DNA of 64,000 bases, from positions 1 to 64,000 of the forward strand of contig JADQBR010000060.1 in the NCBI GenBank assembly GCA_016278515.1, in the 5' to 3' direction. The notes under the pieces are model-generated. The model had not been told where the DNA came from, ran no database searches, and saw only the letters and a program-made list of their open reading frames with translations. Shown one piece after another: positions 1-8,060 of the stretch (position 1 is its first letter; each line of letters begins with the position of its first letter). A program made the translations under genes and the position numbers. Origin of the DNA: Bacillota bacterium. GTDB lineage: Bacteria; Bacillota; JADQBR01.

Positions 1-80
1 AGTTTTGGATATGCCCCTTGCGAGTATAGCAAAACTCTTAGCAACTTGTTGCTTTTAGAGTTTTGGACATGCCCCCTGCG
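1..80. repeat. Short direct repeat pair downstream of degV
   Basis: Bases 1-22 and 59-80 are near copies (20 of 22 identical; shared core AGTTTTGG-A/T-ATGCCCC). They lie just past the degV stop and surround a hairpin. Both copies are seen directly. The window edge hides whether more copies follow to the left. Function unknown. Confidence 0.5.
30..65 (-). terminator. Hairpin after degV, possible terminator
   Basis: Arms CAAAACTCT (30-38) and AGAGTTTTG (57-65) enclose the palindrome AGCAACTTGTTGCT (40-53). It sits downstream of the degV stop on the minus strand. There is no clean T-run, so termination is only a guess. Confidence 0.3.
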
Positions 81-92
81 GGTGCCCCAAAT

Positions 93-947
93 TCAAGGAA
101 GGCTGCAGAAGGCGATACCTATGGTTCCCGGGCCTACGTGGGAACCGACGACCGGTCCTATTTCAGCCTGATTACAATTAAGTCCGGGGTATTTTTGTTT
201 AATGTCGCTAAAGAATTCTTCGCCAGCCTCTCGACAATCCACTGTTAATACTGAGACTTTTGCTTTTGCTATGCTGTTTTCTTGTACAAACTTATCCAAT
301 TCTTGCACCATTCGTCCAATGGCCTTTTTCCTGGTCCTCACTTTTTGAAACACGTCAATCTTACCGTGGATAAAAAGAATAGGCTTAATCTGCAGCATGG
401 TGCCCAGCAGTGCACTGGCACCACCGATACGACCGCCGCGTTTAAGATATTCAAAAGTATCTACCATAAATAATGTAGTTAAAGTATCCCTTATATGTTC
501 CACTACTTTAATTATTTCCTCTTTACTTTTTCCCGCCTGAGCCATGCTGGCTGCTTGGATGACCATTTGTTCCAACCCTGCAGAAGTAGATAATGAATCA
601 ATCACCGTTACGTCTACACCTCCGGCCAGGTCTGCACCAGTCTTGGCCGAGCTCAAAGTGCCGCTAATTCCCTCTGATATTGTAATTGTGATGATACTGT
701 CCGCTTCTTTACTTAAACGTTCATAGGCTTCCTTGAATTCGCCTGCCGCCGGTTGGGAGGTAGTGGGAAACAGATCCTTATGCTTATTAAGCTTTTCAAA
801 AAATTCCTTATTGGTATACTTTTCCCCTTCTTTAAAGGATTCATTCCCCAAAGTGACTGCTAAAGGAACTACGGTAATATTATATTTATTTATTTGATCT
901 TCAGTTAAATATGCCGTACTGTCCGTTACAATTCCAATCTTTGACAT
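93..947 (-). CDS. DegV family fatty-acid-binding protein
   Basis: This encodes a 284-residue DegV (FakB-like) protein. The family binds a fatty acid and presents it to a kinase partner for phosphorylation in the cytoplasm. The N-terminus reads MSKIGIVTDSTAYL, the classical DegV opening with the T/S-D-S-T motif, and the middle holds TTSQPAAGEF, typical of the ligand pocket. The length is normal. An ATG 18 bases upstream is also in frame, but GGAGGAG sits nine bases before 947 and overlaps that longer version, so 947 is preferred. The gene stands alone with its own promoter. No FakA-like kinase gene is in the window, so the kinase partnership is family knowledge, not something seen here. Confidence 0.93.
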   Translation of the reverse strand: MSKIGIVTDSTAYLTEDQINKYNITVVPLAVTLGNESFKEGEKYTNKEFFEKLNKHKDLFPTTSQPAAGEFKEAYERLSKEADSIITITISEGISGTLSSAKTGADLAGGVDVTVIDSLSTSAGLEQMVIQAASMAQAGKSKEEIIKVVEHIRDTLTTLFMVDTFEYLKRGGRIGGASALLGTMLQIKPILFIHGKIDVFQKVRTRKKAIGRMVQELDKFVQENSIAKAKVSVLTVDCREAGEEFFSDIKQKYPGLNCNQAEIGPVVGSHVGPGTIGIAFCSLP

Positions 948-986
948 AAATTCAATCTCCTCCAAGAAAACCAGTTTCTTCCTTAA

Positions 987-1015
987 TAATAAGTGAGTCG
1001 CACAATTATTGTCAA
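987..1015 (-). promoter_or_regulatory. Sigma-A-type promoter for degV
   Basis: On the minus strand TTGACA (1015-1010), a 17-base spacer and TTATTA (992-987) form a sigma-A-like promoter. Transcription would begin about 30 bases before the degV start at 947. Confidence 0.55.
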
Positions 1016-1076
1016 GTAATAAAACGAAACTGCATCAGGGGTTTTAGTGGTTATGAGTGGCGGTTAGCTATCGGGC

Positions 1077-1111
1077 AAAAAGGCAATTAGCCATAAAGCT
1101 TATTGCCTTTT
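1077..1111 (-). terminator. Rho-independent terminator after the first CLC gene
   Basis: AAAAGGCAAT and ATTGCCTTTT arms flank a loop of about 14 bases, with T-runs on both strands. Its place downstream of the minus-strand CLC gene suggests it ends that transcript. It could work in both directions. Confidence 0.6.
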
Positions 1112-1200
1112 CTTACACTATCAGAAAGTATAACTTTCTGATTAGCATAAATGCAACTAAGGCTTCGCCGTCGTCTAAAGACTTGGCGTAAGCCAAGTTT
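1111..1200 (-). repeat. Dispersed 3'-UTR repeat, copy 1, with adjoining hairpin
   Basis: Read on the minus strand, 1160-1111 begins TTAGTTGCATTTATGCTAAT and continues through a perfect 10-bp inverted repeat (1120-1129 with 1133-1142, 3-base loop) into TTTCTGATAGTG. A second copy in the same relation to a gene end is at 6221-6275. In front of it is a second hairpin, ACTTGGC/GCCAAGT (1181-1187 with 1192-1198). Both copies are seen directly. This kind of intergenic repeat may be a REP- or MITE-like element, which is inference. Confidence 0.6.
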
Positions 1201-1243
1201 TATTAATCTTATTCGGGCTAACACTTCTTTTATGTCTCCTGCC

Positions 1244-3037
1244 TTAAGAATTTTCCTTCGCCCTCTTCATAACCTCTCTATTATACGCACTAATAATATC
1301 GCTCCTAGTTATAATCCCAATAAGCCGGTCAGGGCTTTCAGGGTCCACAACAGGCACTCTGCCTATACCTCTTTTAGCTATTCTCGCTAATACCTCATTT
1401 AAATTCTCAAAAGGCATTGCTGTTATCACGTCTGTAGTAGCAATCTGTATTACCGGTGCGTTCTGTTTATTTTCCAATAGCGCTTCTTTCACATCCTGGT
1501 AAGTGACTATACCAGCCAGTCTGCCTTCCTTATCTAAAATAGGAAATCCATGGTGCTTACTGGTTGAAAGCATACTGGCAACTTCATCTACAGTATGATC
1601 AACCGAAATAGTATCAAGATGATCCTCCATTACATCCTGCACTTTAATGCCTTCCATCACATCAATCTGTTTACCGCCTTTAATTTTAAGTCCTTGTCTT
1701 GCCAATTTAACCGTATAGATAGTTTCTTTGAAAAGGCCGTTAGCCGTAAATGTGCTGATTACAACCGCAATCATTAACGGTAGGATTATCCGATAATCAC
1801 TAGTCATCTCAAATAGAATCAAGATAGCAGTAATAGGGGCTTTGGCTGACCCGGCAAATACTGCTCCCATTCCAACAACTGCGTAAGCGCCATACGATGC
1901 TGTCATTCCTGGGAACAACATATTTACGATAACACCAAAACTGCCACCCAACATGGCTCCCATGTAAAGGCCCGGTGCAAAAACACCGCCGGAACCGCCT
2001 GAGCCAATAGTTATAGAGGTTGCTATAAGCTTTAAAACTAAAAGTGTTAACATCAACCCTAGCAACATTTCAGCTCTCAGTGCACTCTCTATAGTTTCGT
2101 AGCCTACACCAAAAATTTGGTAATAGAAATAACCCATTAATCCCACTGCCAAGCCGCCAATAACCGGTCTCAGGTATTCAGGGACAGCCACCATGCCGTC
2201 AAAGAAATCTTCAAACTTATATAAGACTTTTATGTAAACTATGCCAAAAATACCCGCTAAAATGCCTAATATTGCATATAAGAATAATTCCCCCCAATGC
2301 TGCATAGCATATTCAGGCACAATAAAGGCAGGTGCATTTCCCGCAAATGTCCTGCCGATAACCGAGGCTGTTACTGAGGATATAACAATTAAACTAAAAG
2401 TTTTTGTGGTAAATTGGCCGATAATAACCTCTAGAGCGAAAAACACTCCTGCAATAGGTGCATTAAAGGTTGCTGCAATACCACCTGCCGCACCGGCTGC
2501 CACTAAATCACGAATCCTTTGATCGGACATTTTAAAAATTTGTCCAAAGGTTGATCCTAAAGCAGAGCCAATTTGTACAATCGGTCCTTCACGACCAACC
2601 GAGCCACCTGACCCGATAGAAATGGCAGAAGCAAACGCTTTTACCAATACTATTCGGGGGCGAATTCGTCCGCCTTTAAGTGCAACTGCGGCCATAACTT
2701 CGGGCACACCATGTCCCTTTGCTTCCCTAGCAAAGAAATAGATAAGCGGCCCCACTAACAATCCGCCGACAGCCGGCACTACTATAACGTAATAATCTCC
2801 TAAGAATGCTAAAAAGTTTTTAGCACTGCCAAAAAATATATCGTTGAAAATACTTATCAGCATGCGAAACCCTATTGCAGCAAATCCGGACCCGATACCG
2901 ACAAAGACCGATAATATAATAAGGAAAGTTTGGTCAGATATATGCAACCTGTTTGCAATAGAGGCAAACATCTCTTTAATATTCTGATAGAAATCTTTGC
3001 TTTCTGCATACTCTTCGCCCTTAGTTGTCTTAAACAT
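1244..3037 (-). CDS. CLC-type chloride channel/transporter with CBS pair
   Basis: This is a 597-residue membrane protein of the CLC family, which moves chloride or other anions, often against protons. The membrane core spans roughly residues 35-440. It contains the anion-path motif GSGGSVGREGP with the gating glutamate at about residue 150, and a later GSGGSGGVFAP motif. A C-terminal pair of CBS domains (about 455-590) starts at VQDVMEDHLDTISVDHTVDE; such pairs commonly sense adenine nucleotides. A GGGGG stretch lies upstream of the start. It is divergent from a second CLC gene at 3315. Keeping the gating glutamate favours exchange over a passive channel, but this is not proven. Confidence 0.93.
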   Translation of the reverse strand: MFKTTKGEEYAESKDFYQNIKEMFASIANRLHISDQTFLIILSVFVGIGSGFAAIGFRMLISIFNDIFFGSAKNFLAFLGDYYVIVVPAVGGLLVGPLIYFFAREAKGHGVPEVMAAVALKGGRIRPRIVLVKAFASAISIGSGGSVGREGPIVQIGSALGSTFGQIFKMSDQRIRDLVAAGAAGGIAATFNAPIAGVFFALEVIIGQFTTKTFSLIVISSVTASVIGRTFAGNAPAFIVPEYAMQHWGELFLYAILGILAGIFGIVYIKVLYKFEDFFDGMVAVPEYLRPVIGGLAVGLMGYFYYQIFGVGYETIESALRAEMLLGLMLTLLVLKLIATSITIGSGGSGGVFAPGLYMGAMLGGSFGVIVNMLFPGMTASYGAYAVVGMGAVFAGSAKAPITAILILFEMTSDYRIILPLMIAVVISTFTANGLFKETIYTVKLARQGLKIKGGKQIDVMEGIKVQDVMEDHLDTISVDHTVDEVASMLSTSKHHGFPILDKEGRLAGIVTYQDVKEALLENKQNAPVIQIATTDVITAMPFENLNEVLARIAKRGIGRVPVVDPESPDRLIGIITRSDIISAYNREVMKRAKENS

Positions 3038-3069
3038 AACATTTCCCCCAGTTTATTTCTCTCCTTGTA

Positions 3070-3098
3070 ATAATACGTACAATCCTAGACATTGTCAA
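3070..3098 (-). promoter_or_regulatory. Sigma-A promoter for the minus-strand CLC gene
   Basis: TTGACA (3098-3093), a 17-base spacer and TATTAT (3075-3070) read on the minus strand, about 33 bases before the start at 3037. It is close to consensus and well placed. Confidence 0.7.
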
Positions 3099-3209
3099 TA
3101 ATATGCTGAATTAGGCATCAACTGCTAATATTAAGAAAACAGCTCGGAAATACTATTTCAAGGCATTTTTCATTTTGACTTTATGGTGTTCTTGTATTAA
3201 AATTATCAA

Positions 3210-3238
3210 TTGACACCAATTATTAAATACCAATTATT
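3210..3238 (+). promoter_or_regulatory. Candidate promoter for the plus-strand CLC gene, with direct repeat
   Basis: TTGACA (3210-3215) is followed at 17 bases by a weak ATTATT -10 box. The spacer holds CCAATTATT twice (3216-3224 and 3230-3238), which could be a regulator site. Further down, CCTCTG/CAGAGG (3247-3252 with 3259-3264) can form a small hairpin in the leader. Confidence 0.4.
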
Positions 3239-3314
3239 CGTTCAGGCCTCTGTATCTGCAGAGGTCTCTGCCGTTTATATATCCGTCAACTAAATCATTC
3301 GAGGAGATGACAAA

Positions 3315-5372
3315 ATGGAAGGTGAACAAGCGAAGAGCAAGGCAGATGATTCTATAAAAAATACTGTTGTTAGTTCAGACAGATTTTGGCATTTATTCCA
3401 GTCCAAGCACCCCCTGGTTGAAACTTTTATGATTGTAATGTTTGCCATTTTAATTGGTATTATCGGGGGCCTAGGTGCTATTGTCTTTCGCTATCTTATT
3501 GATTTCTTCAGGACGCTTTTTACCCAGGGAATTGGCTCCAGTCTTTCGGCGTTGGGAAGCTCAGGCACGTATTTAAAGGCCCTCTTTCCTGCTATTGGTC
3601 TGGTTTTAGTAGGTATCATATCTAACTATTTTGCTAAAGAGGTTAAAGGACACGGGGTTCCGCAAATTCTTGAATCCCTCGCACTTAAAGGCGGCAAGAT
3701 TAAGCCCAAGGTAGCATTCTTTGGTATTCTGGCGCCTGCCATTACCATTGGTTCAGGCGGTTCAGTTGGTCAGGAAGGTCCAATCGCACTTATCGGTTCA
3801 GCATTTGGATCTGTACTAGGCCAGGCTTTAAAACTGCCGCAAAAATATATTAGCCTTTTTCTTGCCTGCGGGGCTTCAGCCGGTATTGCAGCAACCTTTA
3901 ACGCTCCTATTGCCGGTGCTTTTTTTGGGCTTGAAGTCGTACTTGGCAGCTATGCTATGGGTGCTGTCGTTCCAATCTTTATTTCCGCGGTAACAGGAAC
4001 CATGCTTTTTAGGCAACTAATGGGTGCTGAAACCGTTCTTGCCACGCCAGAATATATTGTTTCCCATCCCAGCGAACTTATTTTTATGATACTTTTAGGG
4101 GTTATTGCCGGATTTGCAGGCTTAGCTTATACCAGGGGCCTCACATTTACCGAAGAACTTTTCGATGATTGGCATTTCCCTTGGTGGGGAAAAGCATTAA
4201 TCGGCGGTACTGCTATCGGCATTCTTGGTCTTATCTTTCCCCAGGTTCTAGGTGTAGGCTATGGAACTATGAAGGAAGCAGTATTGGGTCATATCCCGTT
4301 GGTAAGCATGGTCTTATTCTTAATTTTTAAATATACTGCCACACTGCTTACCGTAGGCGCCGGTGGATCGGGTGGAGTATTTGCTCCGTCATTATACTTA
4401 GGAATTATGCTTGGCGGTATTTATGGTTCTGTTGTAAATAATCTTTTTCCAGACCTGGTAGCCAACCCTTTGATATACACCGTTATCGGCATGGGAGCAA
4501 TTTTCGCCGCATCCGCTCAGGCACCCCTAACTGCAAGCACCATTATTCTGGAAATCACCGGAGACTTTCATATTGCGGTCGGTGTGATGGCCGCCACTTC
4601 AATCAGCTATATGATTCATGGATCTTTGGTTAGAGATTCAATGTATACTGTAAAATTGGTTAAAAGAGGTATTGATATTCTACGCGGCAGTGACGTCCGG
4701 CCAACAGAGAGAATTCCTGTTAAATTGGCCATGCGGCCGGTTGAATATTTCGTCTATGAAAACGACAATGTAAAAAAAGCTACCCAGATATTAATGAATA
4801 CACCAGTAGACCTATTAGTAGTTTTGGATTCAAAGGCTGAAGAGCTAGTAGGCATCGTCACCCACTCTACCATCAGAGGAGCAGCTGAAGACAGTGATAA
4901 TATTTTAATTAAAGATGTTGTCCAACGGAATGTAAAAAGCTTATCGGCTATTGATAACTTGGAGGAAGCTATTCGGGTATTCAGCTTCTTCAACGTAAAA
5001 ACCTTACCTGTTGTAGATCCAAATGATTCGACTAAAATTGTAGGTGTTCTAAAACACGCTGATGTTATCAATGCTTACAGTTCCCGCATACTTCATAGTA
5101 TGGAAGCGACAGCTAAGGTTAATACCCTTTCTAATGGTCATGCCCAAGTGGATGGTGGCTTTAGAAGCTTTATTTTATCCGAGTCTTCGTCACTAGCCGG
5201 TAAATGTCTCTGTGACGTCCACCTGCCCAATGAATGTGTTATTGTATCAATCATGCGTAAGGATGAGGTAATCGTTCCTCATGGCTGTACCGAACTTAGA
5301 CCCGATGACACTCTATTGGTCTTTGCTGTCCCTGCGAGGAAGTTGTCCGGACTGTCCAAATTATTCGCTTAA
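3315..5372 (+). CDS. CLC-type chloride transporter with CBS pair and TrkA-C/RCK_C domain
   Basis: This second CLC family protein has 685 residues. The membrane core (about 35-445) carries GSGGSVGQEGP with the gating glutamate at about residue 154 and the later GAGGSGGVFAP motif. A CBS pair follows (about 470-595). The last 65 residues (from FRSFILSESSS to the end) look like a TrkA-C/RCK_C ligand-binding domain, with the typical DDTLLVFAVP strand. The start is set by GAGGAG eight bases upstream. The protein is a paralogue of the neighbour at 1244-3037 but has the extra C-terminal sensor, so the two may respond to different signals. The family assignment is firm; the substrate and the sensed ligand are not known. 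Confidence 0.93.
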   Translation: MEGEQAKSKADDSIKNTVVSSDRFWHLFQSKHPLVETFMIVMFAILIGIIGGLGAIVFRYLIDFFRTLFTQGIGSSLSALGSSGTYLKALFPAIGLVLVGIISNYFAKEVKGHGVPQILESLALKGGKIKPKVAFFGILAPAITIGSGGSVGQEGPIALIGSAFGSVLGQALKLPQKYISLFLACGASAGIAATFNAPIAGAFFGLEVVLGSYAMGAVVPIFISAVTGTMLFRQLMGAETVLATPEYIVSHPSELIFMILLGVIAGFAGLAYTRGLTFTEELFDDWHFPWWGKALIGGTAIGILGLIFPQVLGVGYGTMKEAVLGHIPLVSMVLFLIFKYTATLLTVGAGGSGGVFAPSLYLGIMLGGIYGSVVNNLFPDLVANPLIYTVIGMGAIFAASAQAPLTASTIILEITGDFHIAVGVMAATSISYMIHGSLVRDSMYTVKLVKRGIDILRGSDVRPTERIPVKLAMRPVEYFVYENDNVKKATQILMNTPVDLLVVLDSKAEELVGIVTHSTIRGAAEDSDNILIKDVVQRNVKSLSAIDNLEEAIRVFSFFNVKTLPVVDPNDSTKIVGVLKHADVINAYSSRILHSMEATAKVNTLSNGHAQVDGGFRSFILSESSSLAGKCLCDVHLPNECVIVSIMRKDEVIVPHGCTELRPDDTLLVFAVPARKLSGLSKLFA

Positions 5373-5373
5373 T

Positions 5374-5420
5374 AAGAGGTTCAGAGAGTTTGGTCCGCTT
5401 GAACCTCTTGAGCGGACCAA
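5374..5420 (+). repeat. Interlocked inverted repeats (A-B-A'-B') after the CLC gene
   Basis: Two perfect 10-bp inverted repeats interleave: AAGAGGTTCA (5374-5383) with TGAACCTCTT (5400-5409), and TTGGTCCGCT (5390-5399) with AGCGGACCAA (5411-5420). They begin two bases after the stop codon. The order allows either two mutually exclusive hairpins or an H-type pseudoknot. No T-run follows, so it is not a standard terminator. Confidence 0.7.
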
Positions 5421-5458
5421 GCTTACATAACTTACATAAATTACATGCACAATTATTA

Positions 5459-5487
5459 TTGACTTATGGAGAAAAATTAGCTATAAT
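5459..5487 (+). promoter_or_regulatory. Strong sigma-A promoter for the tRNA pair
   Basis: TTGACT (5459-5464), a 17-base spacer and a perfect TATAAT (5482-5487) lie 21 bases before tRNA-Pro. Confidence 0.85.
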
Positions 5488-5508
5488 AGCACTTGTGACT
5501 TCGGTTAA

Positions 5509-5585
5509 CGGGGCGTAGCGCAGTTTGGTAGCGCACATGGTTTGGGACCATGGGGTCGAAGGTTCGAATCCTTTCGCCCCGACCA
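5509..5585 (+). tRNA. tRNA-Pro (anticodon TGG)
   Basis: The sequence folds as a full cloverleaf. Acceptor strands CGGGGCG and CGCCCCG pair completely, the anticodon stem CATGG/CCATG holds the loop TTTGGGA with anticodon TGG, and the T-arm contains GGTTCGAATCC. Discriminator A and an encoded CCA end it. Confidence 0.95.
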
Positions 5586-5684
5586 ATACCGAGGTCTCTT
5601 TTTATTTAAATTCTGTAATTACTACATTTTTACAGTTATATTTTTGTCTGTTTTGAAGACCCTATATTTGTAGAAATTAATTAA

Positions 5685-5759
5685 TGGGGTGTAGCCAAGC
5701 GGTAAGGCACTGGGTTTTGGTCCCAGCATGCGTAGGTTCAAATCCTGCCACCTCAGCCA
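5685..5759 (+). tRNA. tRNA-Gln (anticodon TTG)
   Basis: Acceptor strands TGGGGTG and CACCTCA pair with one G-U. The anticodon stem CTGGG/CCCAG carries the loop TTTTGGT with anticodon TTG, and the T-arm reads AGGTTCAAATCCT. CCA is encoded. It is probably co-transcribed with tRNA-Pro 100 bases upstream. Confidence 0.94.
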
Positions 5760-5762
5760 TAT

Positions 5763-5797
5763 AAAGACTCCTTGATATACTTTCAAGGAGTCTTTTG
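5763..5797 (+). terminator. Rho-independent terminator of the tRNA operon
   Basis: A perfect 13-bp stem (AAAGACTCCTTGA with TCAAGGAGTCTTT) with a 7-base loop runs into TTTTG, a few bases after tRNA-Gln. Confidence 0.9.
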
Positions 5798-5874
5798 TTT
5801 TACTCTTTTTCAAGTATATAATCCCCCGCTTTTGATAACAATACTATTGAATTTACCACTTGGGAGGTGTAGTG

Positions 5875-6003
5875 ATGACTGATGAAAAACAACAGCAAGA
5901 TGCGTGTGAAGTAATGTCAGTTACAGCCATGGAAGAACCGGACTACAGCCAGTGTGAAAATTGTCAAGAAGAACAGTGCCCACTAATGGATGGGCTTTGT
6001 TAA
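5875..6003 (+). CDS. Small Cys-rich protein, 42 residues
   Basis: This short frame runs from ATG 5875 to TAA 6001-6003, with GGGAGGTG seven bases before the ATG. The protein is acidic (MTDEKQQQDACEV at the start) and has five cysteines, including CENCQEEQCPLMDGLC at the C-terminus, whose spacing suggests metal or Fe-S binding. I do not recognise a family. The frame ends 28 bases before a DUF1540-type gene that is also Cys-rich, so the two probably form an operon. The coding call rests on the ribosome binding site and the ordered cysteines. Confidence 0.6.
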   Translation: MTDEKQQQDACEVMSVTAMEEPDYSQCENCQEEQCPLMDGLC

Positions 6004-6031
6004 AAAACTTAAACTCAAAAGGAGGGATATT

Positions 6032-6202
6032 GTGTCTAGAGCATCCATGACAGGTGACCCTATTTCAAGAGTAAAGTGCGTTGTAGACTCTTGTGAGTAT
6101 TGGGGTAATGGCGATATGTGTAAGGCCTCGGCCATAGAAATTCAGCCCCCTGAGGCAGCCGACTCTCAGGAAACTGATTGCGGTACGTTTTCGCCTAAGT
6201 AA
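6032..6202 (+). CDS. DUF1540 domain-containing small Cys-rich protein
   Basis: The 56-residue product holds the DUF1540 pattern VKCVVDSCEYWGNGDMC, an AIEI strand and DCGTF, with cysteines spaced as in that family. Such proteins are common in Firmicutes, often small and sporulation-associated, and are thought to bind metal; their role is unknown. GTG at 6032 is chosen because AAAGGAGGG lies seven bases upstream. A longer frame opening at 5990 would overlap the previous gene and lacks a binding site. A dispersed repeat and a terminator follow the gene. Confidence 0.85.
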   Translation: MSRASMTGDPISRVKCVVDSCEYWGNGDMCKASAIEIQPPEAADSQETDCGTFSPK

Positions 6203-6220
6203 ATTAATAAATACTTAGCA

Positions 6221-6275
6221 TTAGTTGTATTTATGCTAATCAAAAAGTTGCTTTCAATTTCTGATAGTGCAAAAA
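6221..6275 (+). repeat. Dispersed 3'-UTR repeat, copy 2
   Basis: This matches the minus-strand copy at 1160-1111. The first 29 bases (from TTAGTTGTATTTATGCTAAT) differ at two positions, and the closing TTTCTGATAGTG is identical. Like copy 1, it lies between a stop codon and a terminator in the sense orientation. Confidence 0.6.
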
Positions 6276-6280
6276 TTCTA

Positions 6281-6302
6281 GGACCCTAAAGAGGGTCCTT
6301 TT
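6281..6302 (+). terminator. Rho-independent terminator
   Basis: GGACCCT and AGGGTCC pair around AAAG and run into TTTT. It ends the small Cys-rich operon. Confidence 0.85.
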
Positions 6303-6343
6303 ATTATATAATTATTTTGTTTTTGATAAGTTTGAAACCTGTT

Positions 6344-7132
6344 CTAAATATTCATAGCCTTTATGCTTTCTTCCCTAATTAAGTCTACGGCTCGACGCTT
6401 ATACTCAAGAAAAACAGGGTCTGTCTTAATATGATAGTCTCGTGGCCTCGGTAAATCCACCTTAATAATCTCCTTAATACAGCCGGGACGAGAAGTCATT
6501 ACCAACACTCTGTCCGCCATGAAAATGGCCTCGTCAACATCATGGGTCACAAAGACTATGGTTTTTTGAGATGCTCGCCAGACATCCAGCAGTAGTTCCT
6601 GCATTAAGCTGCGCGTCTGAGTATCCAACGCACCAAAAGGTTCATCTAGCAACAATATGTCCGGTTCATTGGCCAGTGCTCTTGCAATGGCCACACGCTG
6701 CTTCATCCCACCGGATAAAGCCTTAGGAAAGCTGTTCTCAAACCCCTTTAAGCCAACCATTTCGATATATTTCTTGGCAATGGTTTCACGTTCCTCTTGG
6801 TCCATACCCTTTTCCTTTAAGCCAAACTCTATATTTCGCTGCACAGTCAGCCATGGAAATAAGGTATAAGATTGGAAAACCATCCCCCTATCAGCACCCG
6901 GTTCATTAACATGTTTGCCGCCGGCTATCACCGTACCTGAGGTTGGTTCAATCAAACCGCCAATAATTCTTAGCAAAGTAGACTTTCCGCACCCGGAAGG
7001 CCCTAATAAAGCCACAAACTCTCTCTCTTTTACAGTAAGATCGATTTCTTCTAATGCCTGAACCGCGTCTGCACCTTTATCATAAACCTTAGTGATACCT
7101 GTTACCACTAAATTATTTTGCTCAGTTTTCAT
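6344..7132 (-). CDS. ABC transporter ATPase, nitrate/sulfonate/taurine type
   Basis: This 262-residue ATPase drives import through the permease encoded upstream at 7193-8017. Walker A is GPSGCGKST (residues 44-52), the signature is LSGGMKQR, and Walker B is ILLLDEPFGALD, followed by a VTHDVDEA switch histidine. The family is SsuB/TauB/NrtD-like. It is the last gene of an SBP-permease-ATPase operon on the minus strand. The substrate cannot be told from the sequence; sulfonates, nitrate, taurine and pyrimidine precursors are all served by relatives. No desulfonation or nitrate reduction gene lies nearby to decide. Confidence 0.92.
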   Translation of the reverse strand: MKTEQNNLVVTGITKVYDKGADAVQALEEIDLTVKEREFVALLGPSGCGKSTLLRIIGGLIEPTSGTVIAGGKHVNEPGADRGMVFQSYTLFPWLTVQRNIEFGLKEKGMDQEERETIAKKYIEMVGLKGFENSFPKALSGGMKQRVAIARALANEPDILLLDEPFGALDTQTRSLMQELLLDVWRASQKTIVFVTHDVDEAIFMADRVLVMTSRPGCIKEIIKVDLPRPRDYHIKTDPVFLEYKRRAVDLIREESIKAMNI

Positions 7133-7192
7133 TATGTTTCACCCATTTCTTACGCTACTGTAGCAATTACTACTTAATATATCATTGGTTGC

Positions 7193-8017
7193 TTAATCCG
7201 TCCAGGGAAAGAGTACTTGGTGCAGCCATTTAAAACAGTAATCGAACATTAATCCTAATATTCCTATAGTTAAAATGCCTACCAAAATGTTAGCTGTTCG
7301 CAGCATCCGACTGGACTGTAAAATGGTATAACCTATTCCCGAAGACGCCCCTACCAATTCGGCTACGATAACATAAGTCCAAGCCCAACCTAAAATCAAC
7401 CGCAGGGAATCTAGAATAGCCGGCATACTGGAAGGCAATATTACTCGCCAAAGCACTGCCGATTTTGAGGTCCCCAGTGTGTAAGAGACATCCAGCAGGT
7501 CCTGCTGAACGTTTTTAGTGGCAACCGCAACCATCAAGACCAGTTGGAAAAAGCTGCCCCAAAAGATAATAGCGATCTTTTGCGGTTCGTTAACACCTAT
7601 CCAAAGAATAAACAAAGGAATAAATGCAGATGCGGGCATATACCGAACAAAAGCCATTAACGGCTCAACCATGGCTTCAACTGGCTTATAAGTGCCCACC
7701 AGTACTCCCAGCGGAATTGCCATAACAGTTGCTAACAGGAAACCAGCCATAACCCGAAATACCGTAATCCAAATATCACTGATAAAGTCCATCTGAGTAA
7801 AAAGGGTTACTGCCGCCTGGACAATAGCTGTCGGTGTTGGCAAGAATAAAGGTTCAATCAAACCGGAATAGGTTAATGCAGACCAGATTAGAAAGATTAG
7901 TAAAAAACCTACCGTGCCAAGTAAGATATAGCTGCGTCTCTTGATACTAGTTCTAGGCTTAAATGCTTGTTTAAACCTTATAAAAGGCGGAACCATTAAG
8001 GGATTGTGACTGGCCAT
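7193..8017 (-). CDS. ABC transporter permease, SsuC/TauC-like
   Basis: The 274-residue inner-membrane subunit has about six hydrophobic helices, the first at residues 30-50 (LLGTVGFLLIFLIWSALTYS). The BPD_transp_1 coupling loop reads LGTSKSAVLWRVILPSSMPAI, in the place where the ATPase docks. GAGGAGG precedes the ATG by six bases. It lies between the ATPase gene (60 bases downstream) and the binding-protein gene, from which it is separated by a terminator-like hairpin, so it is probably expressed at a lower level than the binding protein. Confidence 0.91.
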   Translation of the reverse strand: MASHNPLMVPPFIRFKQAFKPRTSIKRRSYILLGTVGFLLIFLIWSALTYSGLIEPLFLPTPTAIVQAAVTLFTQMDFISDIWITVFRVMAGFLLATVMAIPLGVLVGTYKPVEAMVEPLMAFVRYMPASAFIPLFILWIGVNEPQKIAIIFWGSFFQLVLMVAVATKNVQQDLLDVSYTLGTSKSAVLWRVILPSSMPAILDSLRLILGWAWTYVIVAELVGASSGIGYTILQSSRMLRTANILVGILTIGILGLMFDYCFKWLHQVLFPWTD

Positions 8018-8060
8018 TGAGTATCCTCCTCAAAAAAAATATATAATGCCGTTAAACTGT

